From contig JAURVB010014903.1 in assembly GCA_033002965.1 (NCBI GenBank), forward strand, positions 1 to 64,000: DNA of 64,000 nt, written 5' to 3'. This document shows, in pieces, positions 24,985 through 36,889 of this stretch (positions are counted from its first letter, which is position 1; each line of letters begins with the position of its first letter). Source of the DNA: Piper betle (Eukaryota; Streptophyta; Magnoliopsida; Piperales; Piperaceae). The notes under the pieces are model-generated. The model saw only the letters and a list, made by a program, of their open reading frames with translations, did not search any database and was not told where the DNA came from. The position numbers and the translations under genes were made by a program.

Positions 24985-26405
24985 TTAATTGTTTGAAGGT
25001 GTTGGAGAGGCCTTGGCATTCGTTCCCTTATCCACATGAATGAGGTGTTCTTGACAAAACTTGATTGGAGGATGGTATCCAATCCTGATTCCTTATCATC
25101 TCAAGTGATGGCAGCGAAATATACAAAAAATAAAAGTTGGAGAACTTACTCAACAACCTAGTTCAGAAGCATGGCGCGGTATTGAGTGTGGTAGTCACAA
25201 CTTGAAACATAATATTTTGTGATTGCAGACAATGGTCGAAGCATCCGTTTGGGTTTCGATCTATCTATGGCTTCCAAGTGTTCCCAGAAATATTCCTATT
25301 TTGAAGCAGGAGGTAGCTTATAATGCGCATCTGACTATGATTGCACTCATGGCTAATGACAATTTATGGGATCGAAATCTTGTAGAACAGTATGCCGCAC
25401 TCATTTTGCAGATTCCCCCTCCCCAAGTCTCAACTTATTGATCACTGTATTTGGGCAGGTGACATGTTTTCTATCAGCAAGTTTATATCATGGTACACTA
25501 CAGCATCTAGTGCTTCTACTTTCCAACAGAGTGAATTTGATTGGGTTTCGTGGTAGAAAGTAAAATTGCCACCTCATCTTCTCTTATTTGGGTGAAGAAT
25601 GGTTTGGAATATGCTTCCAACAAGGGAAGTTTTGCAGGCTCATTACATTCGGCCAACTAATAATTGCTGGTTTTGTGGGTAATGGAAAAGAAACTCTGCT
25701 TCACATTTTAAGGAGAGCAGTTTTGCTAAATTTGGTATGCACTGTTTGGGACAAAGGTGGATGGTTGGGCAGTCACATCTCGATGGCATTTATAGCCCAT
25801 TATTTAATGCGCAAGCAGAGATACAGTTTTCACCTTTTTATTCTACTTACGTGCATGATATTTTTGGGGTCTCCTTGGAAGTTAAGAAATGAGATGTGTT
25901 CTCAGGACAAGCAGATCTCATGATCTAAATTCATTGACTCTATCAAAACAGGCAGAGTGTTACATACACGTCTTACATGGGGCTATGGAAAATAGTTATT
26001 GGTTGAAGGAGCGTAGTCTTCCCGCTCATTTGAAAACTGTATCTTCCAACTTTCAGCCCAAATATAAGATCATGATAGATGGGAGCTTTAGTGCAAAGTC
26101 AGGAGCTTCAATTTGGGTTTCTGTAGTCCAAAATGCATCTAGATCAATCGTCCATGTTGAGGCACGATCAAGTAACCGTCTGTCTGCCCAACTTGCTGAA
26201 TTTGAAGGAATGCTAATGGTTGTTCAATATGTCATTTCCCATCATCTCCAGCCTACCATTTTAGTAACAGACTGGTTCTAGAGGTAAAAGCAGTAAGTGA
26301 TATGGATGTCGAGCTTGATAGGCAAATATAACACTTTCCTGATCGGCTTAAACTAGTATGTAAACAACAGGAACTGGTGCTCTGTTGGACTCCACGACCA
26401 TTGTA
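24985..26405 (+). mobile_element. Decayed LINE (non-LTR retrotransposon), 3' end
   Basis: With frame changes, the conceptual reading follows the C-terminal order of plant L1-type ORF2. First comes NEVFLTKLDWRMVSNPDSL, the post-reverse-transcriptase region. Then comes the zinc-binding segment around 25560-25720, with LLLFGWRMVWNMLPTRE followed by CWFCGNGKETLLHILRRC. Last is an RNase H-like segment at 26060-26280 with KIMIDGSFSAKSGASIWV and LAEFEGMLMVVQ. Multiple stops and frameshifts interrupt it, so it is dead. The reverse transcriptase core is not present and no poly(A) tail was found, so this is a 5'-truncated, decayed copy directly upstream of the RHON1-like gene. Confidence 0.8.
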
Positions 26406-26687
26406 ATATGATATGATGGCCATCATAGTTTATAGCAGGGTGGGGTCGTCGACGCTTGTATAGGCATATGGGTGAACCTGTTTGTATGTTTTAGTTTTTG
26501 TAAATATGTTTACCTTGGGGGGAAAGTCTTGCGGGTAGCACGAAATGTGGAGAGTGGGCATGGGCCGAGGAGAGGTCATGGCCAGTGGGCTTTTATCTAC
26601 ACCCAACACAACCACACCCCCCCCCAACAAACTTCTCAACACCCTTCGCCCCCAGTGGCTTTCTCGTAATTACCTCCGCCGCCGCCC

Positions 26688-26925
26688 ATGGCCGCCGTTC
26701 TCGACTCCCTCGCCACCCCCCGTGCCGCCGTCTCCGCCGGCTGTGCCGCGCCAGTCCAGCACACTATGAACTCGATGGGGCCGAGCGGCCTTCGAATTGG
26801 GCTGCAGAGTGACGGCAGCCTCCGCAAGCTTGCTCTTCCGTCGTCTCCTGCTGCTCTGATTGGCAGGCCTACCCGCGCCGGCCGCCGTGGGGTTGTCTGC
26901 GAGGCTAAGAACACTGCGGCTCAAG
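26688..26925 (+). other. First exon resembling the transit-peptide exon of thioredoxin m4
   Basis: The 79 codons from a good plant start context (CCCATGGCC) read MAAVLDSLATPRAAVSAG and end GRRGVVCEAKNTAAQ, followed by GTGAG. From memory, plastid thioredoxin m4 precursors begin MA(S/T)(L/V)L(D/E)SV and have a processing region like RGGRIACEAQDTTA. The agreement at both ends is better than with RHON1 precursors I know. No thioredoxin active site (WCGPC) is found downstream in the window. The exon could therefore be a stray thioredoxin-m first exon captured by RHON1, or a coincidental generic transit peptide. Confidence 0.5.
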
Positions 26926-28361
26926 GTGAGATTTTGTTGGTCTTTTTGAGTTGAGTTATTCTAGGGTTTAGGGTTTGGTAATTTTGGAATTTAGGGTATA
27001 GGGTTTAAGATATACAGGAACTAGTCAATTAAAAAAATAACATAGGTGAGGAATTTATATATCAATAAGTCTGCTTAGTAGCGCCTGTAGCTTAGTAGCC
27101 TATGGCTAGAAAGGCTGAAATGAAAAAAAATTATATAGCCTATAATAGAGCATGAGACCGATATTTTAAAATAAAAATAAAGAGAGAGAGAGAGAGAAAA
27201 AAAGGAATTAGTTGCGTTGTTCAGTTTTCCTGCTCGCCATTGGGTGAATGAATAGCTTGGTTTGTTTGTTAGGTCATGGGTTGCCTTACGGAAAATGTTT
27301 CCCTTGCTCGGTAGTTTTGGGAAGAACATCTTTTTCATGGTATCCCGGCATTAGTAACACCAAATGTTGTAGCCAGCTCAATGGTGTTTGTGCGAGAAAT
27401 GCTGTTGATTATTGGTCCACAAAGATGACGATGTTTACATGTGCTGCTGGATCACCTGGACATAGAAGAAACCCTGATTTCTCTAGGCAGGGCAAAGCAA
27501 GGAAGGGCTTCTCCCGAAGCAAAAACAGGCAAGATAATAACTCTGATAATAACCCTGATGAATCAGAGCTTTTATCATCTAGGAATGGGCCACTACTCTC
27601 TCTCTCTGGGAACCCTAGAGGACAGGCTACAGCTAGCCCCGGGCCAAGGGAAAAGAGATTGTTCAACTCTTCAGAAAGGTCCAAGCTCAACTTCGGGAAA
27701 GGGCTGCCATCAGAGAAGAAAAGAAGATTGAATCTGCACAAAGTCATGGAGAGCGAGGAACTGTTGATTCCCTTCTCAAGCTCCTTAGGAAGCACTCGGT
27801 CCAGCAGGGGACACAAAAAGATGTTAATGAGGATCTTAATCCGCATCAGTCTGAACAGAAAACCCCCAACGATGAAGAGCATAACCGAAATTTCTTTGAC
27901 ACTGCGTTCATTTCAAGAGAAAAGGTGCCAAAACGTGCTTCCTCCACCCGACCTGCATCAAATTTTAGGCGCAAGTCACCAGTCCCCAGAGTGAAATTTC
28001 AACCAATCCATTCTGCTGCGGACTTCACAGCACCCACCTCCTTTGTTGAACGCAAGGAGAAGAGGAAGACAATGGCTTCAGTAATGTGAGGACAGATAAA
28101 TTAGAAATGGATGGGAACGACAAAACCAAGGATTTGGAATTTGAATTGGAGGAGATGCATTCTGAAATTTCTGATGTTGATGTTGACGAAGCAGAAGAAG
28201 GAAGAACAGAAAATGGTGCATCCTTCTCACCTCTGACTACAGACCTTAGTGCATTAAAGCTTTCAGAGTTAAGGGCAATCGCCAAATCAAAGGGTGTCAA
28301 AGGATACTCGAGGTTGAAAAAGGTTGAGCTTGTTGAGCTCCTGAGTGAAGTTGAAAATTAA
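26688..28361 (+). CDS. RHON1: Rho-N domain protein, RHON1-like, plastid; fused to a foreign-looking transit exon
   Basis: RHON1 proteins are chloroplast RNA-binding factors with a C-terminal Rho-N/SAP-like domain that act with RNase E in plastid RNA processing (family knowledge). Exon 1 is 26688-26925 and exon 2 is 27273-28361, joined in phase 1 through a GT-AG intron. Exon 2 carries the RHON1 hallmarks in order: SPGHRRNPDFSRQ, LLSSRNGPLLSLS, the EIVQLFRKVQAQLRERAA helix, TVDSLLKLLRKHS, SNFRRKSPVPR, an acidic stretch, and the terminal Rho-N motif LSALKLSELRAIAKSKG...LVELLSEVEN. Two one-base losses break the frame: at the AAAA run 27651-27654, and within about 28053-28063. Otherwise every segment is intact. 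Exon 1 does not look like RHON1 (separate entry). With the two bases restored the length would be about 440 residues, against about 400 in Arabidopsis. Either an expressed gene with assembly indels or a young pseudogene. Confidence 0.85.
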
Positions 28362-29212
28362 TGGTGGCATTACTCTAATTCTCTTCTTGGCGTAGTGACT
28401 TTCCAATTTCCTGATGCAAATAGCGTTTTCAAGTTGTGGATAGCTGAGTGACATGCAGATTTTGCTGGAAGGTTAGCCATCACGAGGCCTCTAATATTGA
28501 ACTTTTTTTATTCCTATCCACGGGCCTTGTTGTTCCTTTCTTCCTTTTCATGCTTTTGCCTGATGCATCATGATATAGTGTTGCTGACTTACTTCAGTGG
28601 ATGCCGCGGCCACCTCTGTGAAAAACTTACGAAGCACGTTGGATGTTTCCAAGATTAATTCACGTTTTCATGAAGTGAATGCATCCTGTTGTCTTTTGCC
28701 TTCCCTCCTTAGCCTTAAGTCTGAGTATATTGTGCCTTGGACGGTAGCTTTTACATTCCGCATTTCAATAATCCATGTTGATTAATATTATGGTATCAAT
28801 TAGGATAAAAATGAAGAAACAAAACCCCGGATTGAGCTCTTTAACAAACTTTGTGCTCCAAAAAAAAACAACCGTCTTTAGTAATAATACTACGAATTAT
28901 CGTGAAAGGATGATGTTCGTTATTCGTTTCCGCTTTTTGCACAAGCAGAGATTGTTTTTTTTGAATGAATTCCTTTGTGGCTAACCAAACAGGTTTTAGG
29001 TGATTATATTATTATATGCACTAATATGAACTAAATTTCAATTATTATCAGCTTATTAAGATGAGAAGTCCGGGTGGGGCAATGGATCTGTGGAGCTTAT
29101 GGGGCAGTATTTAATGCAAGTATAAACCGTGTAGTATGTAAATATATATTTTTATTTTTCCACTCAAAGCTGGAAAATTTTAAAATAATCTTTTCTTAGG
29201 CAACTTCATAAG
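28362..29212. other. 3' flank of the RHON1-like gene
   Basis: The first ~400 bp keep gene-like composition and are probably 3' UTR. AT-rich DNA follows. The short open frames here are not conserved and nothing else is recognised. Confidence 0.5.
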
Positions 29213-29390
29213 TGTCGACAAGTATCTAAAAGCTTTCATGTCAATATGAATTGAGTCAAACTTCATAACTCATAACGTCCATATGTAATATATTATAACT
29301 TAGGTTAATATAATAAAGTCAATACATGTGTTTAATATATTGTTAATGTGTAATTGTAAATTTATCAAATATAACATTTATATATGTATA
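29213..29390 (+). repeat. 5' LTR segment of the copia element
   Basis: Shares AAGTATCTAAAAG, TTGAGTCAAACTTC and TAACATTTATATATGTA, in order and spacing, with 35328-35505. Only about 180 bp are alignable by eye, so the outer LTR end is uncertain. Confidence 0.65.
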
Positions 29391-32300
29391 CGAATAAGTT
29401 TATTCAAATGTACCAAACCGTCCTTTTTTCTTTAAATATGGCTTCTATGCCTCATTCTTCAATTTTTACCCCTATTATTTCCTTATCGTATCATTTTCTT
29501 CAATCGGATATATATGCTACCTTGGCCCTCTTAGCACCTTTTGCATTGTAGTTAACAATATCTCTAACCATATTTCACTGAAATTAGTTGTGTAAGAGAA
29601 TTATTTTCATTGACGTTGTAAGTTTTTTCATGTCTTTAACAATCAATGACTAATAGGTTTTATTGATGGTTCTATCAACTCACCACCTTCCCATGCCATT
29701 GATACCTCTACTAACCTACCTTCATTCAACTCTCATTACTTGAATTAGTTTCTACTAAGCTAAAAATCATTCAAAGATGAATTTTTGTCACCCTTTCTCG
29801 TAGTGACTTAAGGCAATTGATTGGACTCACCACTTCCTACACCATGTAGAAAAGCTTCATAATATATATGCATCAAACTCTCTAACATGTATTCATCAAT
29901 TCAAATTCGAGTTGTAGACTATCCAACATAAGAATCTTATAATAACCAAATGCCTTGAGAAAATCAAATCTTTATCCAATAGCCTTTTTGCAATTAGTCA
30001 TCCTATTAAGGAGACGGATCTAGTCTTATATACCCGTGGCAGTTTAGGGCCAGATTTTGAACCATTTGTAATGTTTATCGCTTCTCAAAATGACATCATT
30101 ACAATAGAAGATCTAGACCACCTCCTTCTCTCCTAATAGCATCGTCTAGCTCTCACCTCTCAATTATCTTCCTTAGACATCTCGTCAACACCAATGCCTT
30201 GCAACCCAGACTATTGACAAGCCTTCCCACTTTAACAATGCTAGTTGTGGTTCATCTAAACGTTGTTGAGGTCAAGGCCATGATCGTGGAAGTGGCAATG
30301 GCTTCTACAATCAACATCAAATAGTTCAACTTCCAACAATGGTCATCCATAATGCGAGATTTGTAACAGTTGTGGTTAGAGTGCACTCTAATGTCACTAT
30401 AGGTTTAATTAACTATATCAACTACTATCTGCCCCAATTGCTAATCTCACATGTTCAGACAACTCATCGACATCCGAATGCTACCCAGATTCTTGAGTCA
30501 CTCATCACATCACTGGTAATCTCAATCTACTTATTAGACAACGATAGTATCATGGATGTGATCAAGTTATACTTGGCAATGACAAATGTTTGCTCATTAT
30601 CTCTATTGGTTTTACTCAAATTTCTCCTAGTATTCATGTGAAAAATATCTTGTATGTTCCTAACTATGTCAAAAATTTATTTTTTGTATCTCAATTTACA
30701 AGAGACCACACAAGTATCTCGTTGAATTTTTTGACTCAAGTTTTCATGTTAAAGACAAGACTTTGGGGTGCATCCTCTTGCAAGGTTAGAGTAAGGATGG
30801 ACTTCATAAGATCACCACCTCCTCAAGGATTACTCACAATTCATCCTAGATTGGATGTATGGCATAATCATTTTGGTCATCCCTCTCAAGTTATTATTCA
30901 ACAAGTTTTGTAGTCTTCATCTATTAAGATCCCTAGAGTCCATAGGGATTTGCACATATGCTTATCATGCCAATTAGGTAAAAGTCAATCTCTTCTTCAA
31001 TTCCAATTTTGTGACTTTACCTTTGGAAATATTTTCAGTTGATATATGGAGTCCTTCTCCTATTGGTTTTAATCAAGGTTACACTACTACATCTCTTTTA
31101 TCAATCATTTTAGCCCATCACACATGGATTTGCTTTTTAAAACTAAAAAGTGAAGTCTTTAATGCCTTTGTTAACTTCAAAACTTTGATTGAAAATTTGG
31201 CCCCTCATAAAATAAAATATCTTCAAGGTGATGGTGGATTTGAATTTATGAGTTATAAGTTTTAAAATGGTATATTTCATCATGTGTTTTGCCCCTGCAC
31301 ACCACAACAAAATGGTATTGTAGAACAAAAACATCATCACATTATAGAAATTGGAGTTACTATCTTAGCTCATGCTTGGGTTCCAATCTCCTATTAGGAT
31401 TCTACATTTCAAATTGTTTTCAATCTCATCAACATACTTCTATATACACCAAGTCCATGTAAATCCTCACAAGAGGTGCTCTTGCATAAAACTGTGGATT
31501 ATACATCCCTTTACGTCTTTGGTTGTCTGTGTTTTTGTGCTTAATGTCATACTCTAAAAATAAAATTGATTTAAGTTCATTGTCTAGTGTATTATTAGGA
31601 TATCATTATAATTACAAAGACTAGAAGTGTTCATATATTCTTAGTAGTCGTATTTTTCACTTTAGAAGTGTTGTATTGAATGAGTTTGTCTTTCCCTTTG
31701 TCCAACCATCCACGCATCCATTCAACATATCTACAGAGGTAAACTCCTTGATCCCTCTCTTTCCCCTACCACTAACAACTATGTACCCCAACCTTGAGCA
31801 TCAAAAGATTTCTCGAGAGTCAACACCACCACCTTCCTTCCTTAGAACTGAAATGCCCACTAATGTTCCTCCTACAATAGTTCAACACCAACACCTCTGA
31901 TTCCAATTAACAAGACCCTAGATCCAAATTTTGGCAACCAACCTCCTTCATTAAGTGCTCTCATTCAACATGTACCAGTTCAACAGGAAACTTTCACTAT
32001 TGCAACTTTGTCTAGCCACCCTATAGTCACTTATTCTAAAACGAACTCCTTCAAACTCAAAGTCTTTATTTCTACACATCATCCCTTGCCATTGTGTCTA
32101 CTTGTTGTAGTCATTAAGCACCAGCATTTGCATCAACCTGTATGTGAGGAGTTTAATGCCCTACTCTCTAAGAGCACTTGATCTCTTGTTCCTCTTCCCA
32201 CAAATCATAAAGCTATTAGGTATAAATGAGTGTTCAACTTAAGTATAAAACCTAATGACTCCATTGATAGGTATAATGAACGACTTGTATCGAAAGGGTT

Positions 32301-33674
32301 CAACCAGCGGGAAAGCATTGATTATTTTGAGGCGTTTAGTCCAATACTTAAGCTTGTTTCAATTCGGACCATCTTGAATACCCATTACCCATGGCTAGCC
32401 CATCCAATAATTGGATGTTTAGAATACATTCTTAAATGGTCATCTCAGTGAAGAAGTCTTTATAATTCAGCCTTTTGGATTTATTGATGACCAATAACTT
32501 ACATGTGTGTCGTCATACTCAGTCACTTTATGGACTCAAACAAAGTCCACGAGCATGACTTACTCGTTTATCCAACCTATTGTATGAATTAAGATTCAAG
32601 GACTCTAAGGTGACTCTTTCGTCTTCTATTTGTTTACATCTAACATAACTTTGTTTATTTTAATTCATATAGATGATATCATAGTCACTGGAAGTTCTCC
32701 GTCGGCTATCTCTTCTCTCGTTAAGGATTTTAGCACTTATTTTATAATGAAGGATCTTGGTCTATTGTACTATTTTTGGAATTATGGTCACCAAGCATGG
32801 ATCTAGCCTCAACCTTTCTTAGGCCAACTATATTCTTGATCTTCTCCAGTGTCTTCATCTTGATGGACTCAAGTCTATCTCCACATCAGCCACAATTGGG
32901 TCAAAAATGTCAAAGTACACTGACTCTCCTCTTTCAAACTCATTTATTTGTTGTACTGTTGTTAGTGTATTGCAATACGTGACCCTTACTCGGTCAGATA
33001 TGCAACATGCTCTCAACCAGGCTTGTTAGTTTCAACATGTTGCAACTAACAAATATTGGTCATCGCCAAACGAATTCTAAGGTATCTTAAGGGCTCTCTT
33101 GATCATGGCATCATGGTGTCTGTATCCGAGAATTTAATTTAATTGCCTACTCTAATGATGACTCGGCCAAAAATTTGAATGATCATCGTTCAACTATTGG
33201 GTTTGCCATCTCTTGGATAGCCTTCTTTCATGGTCTTCCAAGAAGCAACCTAGAGTGGCTTGGTCTAGTGGTGAGGCTAAATATCGGGCTTTAGCTATTG
33301 CAGCTTCTGAAATCTCTTGGATCGTTCATCTCTTTCGCCAACTACACATTTTAATTCTTGTTCTACCAACAATTTAGTGTGATAATATTTCAGCCACATA
33401 CATTGCAACCAATTTATGTCTTTCGTGGACAAACTAAATATATGGAACTTGATTACCACTTTATTCATTAACGTTCTACACAAGTAGGGGTGGGCATCGG
33501 TCGGACGGACGTCGGACGAGATATTGTCCGCGTTTGTCCGAAATTTTATCGGACAAAACTTGTCCGACCGAGTTAATGTCCGACTTGTCCGTCGGGCCCG
33601 AACAATGTCCGTGGACGGTCCGAAATCAAAACCAAAATTTCTAAAACCCTAACCTAGATACACTGTTCATAGGG

Positions 33675-34215
33675 CGCCGCCGCCGCCGCCGCAGCATCCT
33701 GCCGCCGCCCTCCGCCGCCGCCTCTTGCCGCCGCCTCCGCCGCTGCTCGTCGTCTCTGCCGCCCTGCGCGCCGTCGCCTCTGCCGCCCTGCTCGTCGCCT
33801 CCGCCGCCCTGTGCGTCGCCGCCGCCGCCCTGCTCATCGCCCCGCTGCCTCCGCCGGCCTCTGGGTGCAGCGAAACCCCTCCGCCGCCCTGCTCGTCGCC
33901 TCTGCCGCCCCGCTCGTCGCCTCTGCCACCCTGCTCGTCGCCTCCGCCGTCCTACGCGCCGTCGCCACAGCCCTGCTCGTCGCCCCGCTGCCTCCGCCGG
34001 TCTCTGCGCGCAGCGAAACCCCTCCGCCGCGCCTGCCTCCGCCCTCCGCCTGCCCGCCCGCCCTCAGACGCCCCTGCCTCCGCCGCCCGCCGCCAGCGCC
34101 TGCCACCGGCGTCGCGGTGACTCGTCGGTGGCTGGTGGTGGTCGAGATGTCACGGCGACGGTACGGCTGGGCGGGGCGGCGTCGATCGGTGGCGGGATGG
34201 CGGCGGCGACGACGC
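33675..34215. repeat. GC-rich CCGCC/CTCGTCGCC minisatellite inside the hAT-like element
   Basis: Degenerate units of about 21-30 bp built on CTCGTCGCCTCCGCCGCCCTG are repeated many times. They produce long alanine/proline open frames on both strands (33725-34218), which are composition artefacts. The right part grades into sequence like the GC-rich block of the LTR family read on the minus strand. Confidence 0.8.
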
Positions 34216-34531
34216 TAGGGTTTGGGGGGGTTTTGGGGGAGAAGATGATCGGTGGCAAACTCGTAAATAAGACTTGACTCGATACCGGCACGAGTCAACA
34301 ATAATACCTAACTCAGAATAAAATCTTCAAAAAAATCCAAAAATATCAGGAAAAATCCCATAAAATAAAATAAAGACCACAACATCTAAATGATGTATAA
34401 CTAATAATTCTACCCTATAAGACGTCTTAATGTATTATTTGGCCTAAAATAATTCTATTCGACTCAAAAATAACGGTCGAATCGATCGGTTCGGACTATA
34501 AATCCCTAACTTAGGACACGGGTTTTATAGA
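34216..34531 (-). mobile_element. Reverse-oriented 5' fragment of the TGTAA...TTACA LTR family (copy G)
   Basis: Reading the minus strand from 34531 gives TATAAAACCCGTG, then GTTAGGG, GAACCGATCG and the hairpin at about 34262-34300 (GACTCG/CGAGTC), then TTTGCCACC and the GC-rich block, in the same order as copies A and B. About 200 bp of the usual 5' block is missing. The 3' two thirds of the LTR are absent. Confidence 0.65.
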
Positions 34532-35327
34532 GGGAATTGAAAGTTATGAAACTATTTATTTATGGAAAAATATTGAAGAGAAATGTCTTAATTTCAAAAT
34601 GAAGAAGACAAAAAACATGAATAATTAATTTTTTTGTATTTTTTCATTTGGGTGAGTTATATTGGATGAAGAATTAACTATTAAAATATTTTATCTTTGA
34701 AGTATATGTAATATTAGAGTATATTTTGATGTCAATGATTATTTTAAAGTTTTTATACATTGACTATTTTTTGTTTGACTTTAAAAATTGAGAACATGCT
34801 AATTAAATTATAAGTGGTTTGATATAATTATTAATATGAAGGTATAGCTCTAAATTCTTAAATGTAAGAATGACTTTTATCTTTTTTCTATGTATGTCAT
34901 TTTTTGTTATTTTAGATATTAAATATCAAATTTTATGTATAAACTTAATAAATTTTACTGTATATTATATTTTAAAATTTTCATAAATTATAATATTAGC
35001 TTTACAAATATTGAAGATATTATATTATTGATATAAAATATCGGACACTCGGTCGGTCGTTCGGTCGGACAAAGAAATGTCCATGTTTGGTTTGTTTTAA
35101 TTCGGTCAGATTCGGTCGGTCAAATTCGGTCGGACATACTTCGGACTTCGGTCGGACGGACAAATTCGGACGTCCACGCCCACCCCTATACACAAGGTTA
35201 CTTAAAGGTTCGGTTTATTCCGTGACCAAGTAACGAATATTTTAACTACGGGTATGAGTCATGTTCAACATGATTGCCTAATAATCAAGCTCACAGTTCG
35301 TCCACTTATTGTGAGTTTGCCCCAGAG

Positions 35328-35505
35328 TTTTAGATAAGTATCTAAAAGCCTTTAATGTTTAAATTAATTGAGTCAAACTTCGTAACTCTCATATGTAATA
35401 TATCATATCTTGGGTTAATATAATGAAATCAACACATGTAGCCACTATATAGTCAATATGTAATTGTAAATTATTAAATATAACATTTATATATGTACAT
35501 GAAGG
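35328..35505 (+). repeat. 3' LTR segment of the copia element
   Basis: Direct copy of 29213-29390 with visible divergence, consistent with an old insertion. Confidence 0.65.
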
Positions 35506-36740
35506 AGAATACCCAAGTATGATGGTTTATTCCATTCCAATAAGACGGTCATTATTATCTAGAGTAAAGATCTATTTGGTTAGTATAAAAGAAATAAAAA
35601 ATAAGAAAAGGGGGCTCAAAGTCATTGTAGCAATTGTTAAATCTGCTGTTGCACAATTATGATTGGTTCATGTTGTGCCACATTATACAGAAAAGAAATT
35701 TAGAATAGTGATAATGCTTGTTCCATTGAGACACGTTAAATATGTAATTTTAACCCATTAATCGCCATAAGTGACCAGTGTTATAGTGGCAAATAAACTC
35801 CAAGGATCATTCTCGAATAGTTATATCATTAGAGATGCACTTCATTGATTGATGCCTTGTAATATAATGCAATCAATTTGTGGGTCTTATCATAGTTAGT
35901 TAGCAGCGTATTAAAATTCCTGGCCTGTCCCTTGGCTGCTGTCACTGATCTCGAGTCTTAGTTCTCTTTGAATATATCTTATTCGTTGGACGTTGGGTGT
36001 ATTTACTTATCCATAGAAAATGGTAATAGGAGAGAGAGTAATAATTAGAAAAATTAAATCTAGTCATCCATTTAGATTATATAATTTTATTTTAAATTTG
36101 ACAAAATTATTATTATTATATTTTTTTCTTATAATTTAATGACCTATATTTATTTCTGTTGATCAGGGTTACGAGCATGAGCTAATATTTATTTTCTTCA
36201 ATAAAAATATGTTAAGGGTTCTAGTCTAGAAGTATTGTTAGTGAATGAAAAAGGGCCGCCGTAAAAAGCATTGGATAGTGGTACTGAATGATTCTTCCAG
36301 TGCCGAGGCTGCATGCGGTTGCCAGATTGATCAGAGGTGGGGTAAGCTGATTGGAAGGCCGGTGGAGGGTCACATGATTTCGGTGAACAAAAAAGTATGG
36401 GACGACAGAATCTGAGAGTATGCAATCGTGGACAAGAAGCAAATCACGGAAAGATGAAATATGAAATCCCGGAAAGAAGAGCCCTGCCGGTACCTCTCCG
36501 TCTTTCCCTCTCACGTGTGCTGCTTTTTTTATTCTTTTTTTTTTTTAATTTTTTTCCAACGTCAGAATTGAGATGCCAGCTGACCATGATGTGATACGCT
36601 ATATCATGTACTTCCCTAGCTAGAACTCTTTTCATTTATTTTATTATTTTATTTATAGCACATGTCAGTTGCTATGGACTAGCCGTAGCCTTTTCCATTA
36701 ATATATATGGCCAGACGACGAGTAAAAAGGTAATGACGAA
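35506..36740. other. Intergenic DNA, no gene seen
   Basis: AT-rich with stops in all frames. The 75-97-codon minus frames at 36198-36514 are unconserved and overlap each other. A run of T at 36519-36555 and a (TA)n tract at 36741-36767 mark the approach to the mirrored repeat block. Confidence 0.55.

Positions 36741-36767
<27 letters not shown>
36741..36767. repeat. (TA)n microsatellite at the left edge of the mirrored block
   Basis: About 13 AT units followed by ACACACGCG. A counterpart (TA)n lies at 43138-43176 at the right edge. Confidence 0.95.
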
Positions 36768-36772
<5 letters not shown>

Positions 36773-36889
36773 GCGAGGGAGGGGAGGCTGCACAATTATT
36801 TTACACCACACCTATCATTGTTGTGATAGTATTTCAGTGGTTTGATTTTATCCAACGGTTCAATAATTGCCCCTTTTCTTTTTAAATTA

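Larger units (their letters stand above)
33485..35188. mobile_element. Non-autonomous hAT-like DNA transposon, 1,704 bp
   Basis: The left end TAGGGGTGGGC (33485-33495) and right end GCCCACCCCTA (35178-35188) form a perfect 11-bp terminal inverted repeat. They are flanked by a perfect 8-bp direct repeat, TACACAAG, at 33477-33484 and 35189-35196. An 8-bp duplication with a (T/C)AGGGGTGG-type end is the signature of hAT elements. Subterminal regions are crowded with GTCCGA/TCGGAC motifs in both orientations, as expected for transposase binding sites. No transposase is encoded. The cargo is a GC-rich minisatellite plus a reverse-oriented piece of the TGTAA...TTACA LTR family. It interrupts the copia RNase H/3' end, so it is younger than that element. 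Confidence 0.88.
29213..35505 (+). mobile_element. Decayed Ty1/copia retrotransposon, split by a hAT-like insertion
   Basis: Two diverged direct LTR segments (29213-29390 and 35328-35505) bracket a plus-strand copia reading with many stops. Order: a zinc-knuckle-like CQICNSCGHSALQCHYRF near 30350-30400; a protease-region remnant; the GAG-pre-integrase WHNHFGHPS near 30860; integrase at 31020-31265 (VDIWSPSPIGFNQGY, KIKYLQGDGGFEFMS); reverse transcriptase remnants near 32230-32780 including IHIDDIIVTGS; and RNase H near 33180-33460. Integrase before reverse transcriptase is diagnostic of copia. The tail is interrupted at 33485 by a 1.7 kb DNA transposon and resumes at 35197 with readings such as KVRFIP. 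No intact frame remains. Confidence 0.82.

Noticed and set aside
27409..27882. 157-codon minus-strand frame
   Set aside because: It is antisense to the RHON1 coding exon and has no independent support.
33725..34218. Long alanine/proline-rich open frames of 131 and 135 codons
   Set aside because: They lie in a GC-rich minisatellite inside a transposon, all frames are open on both strands, and no domain is present.
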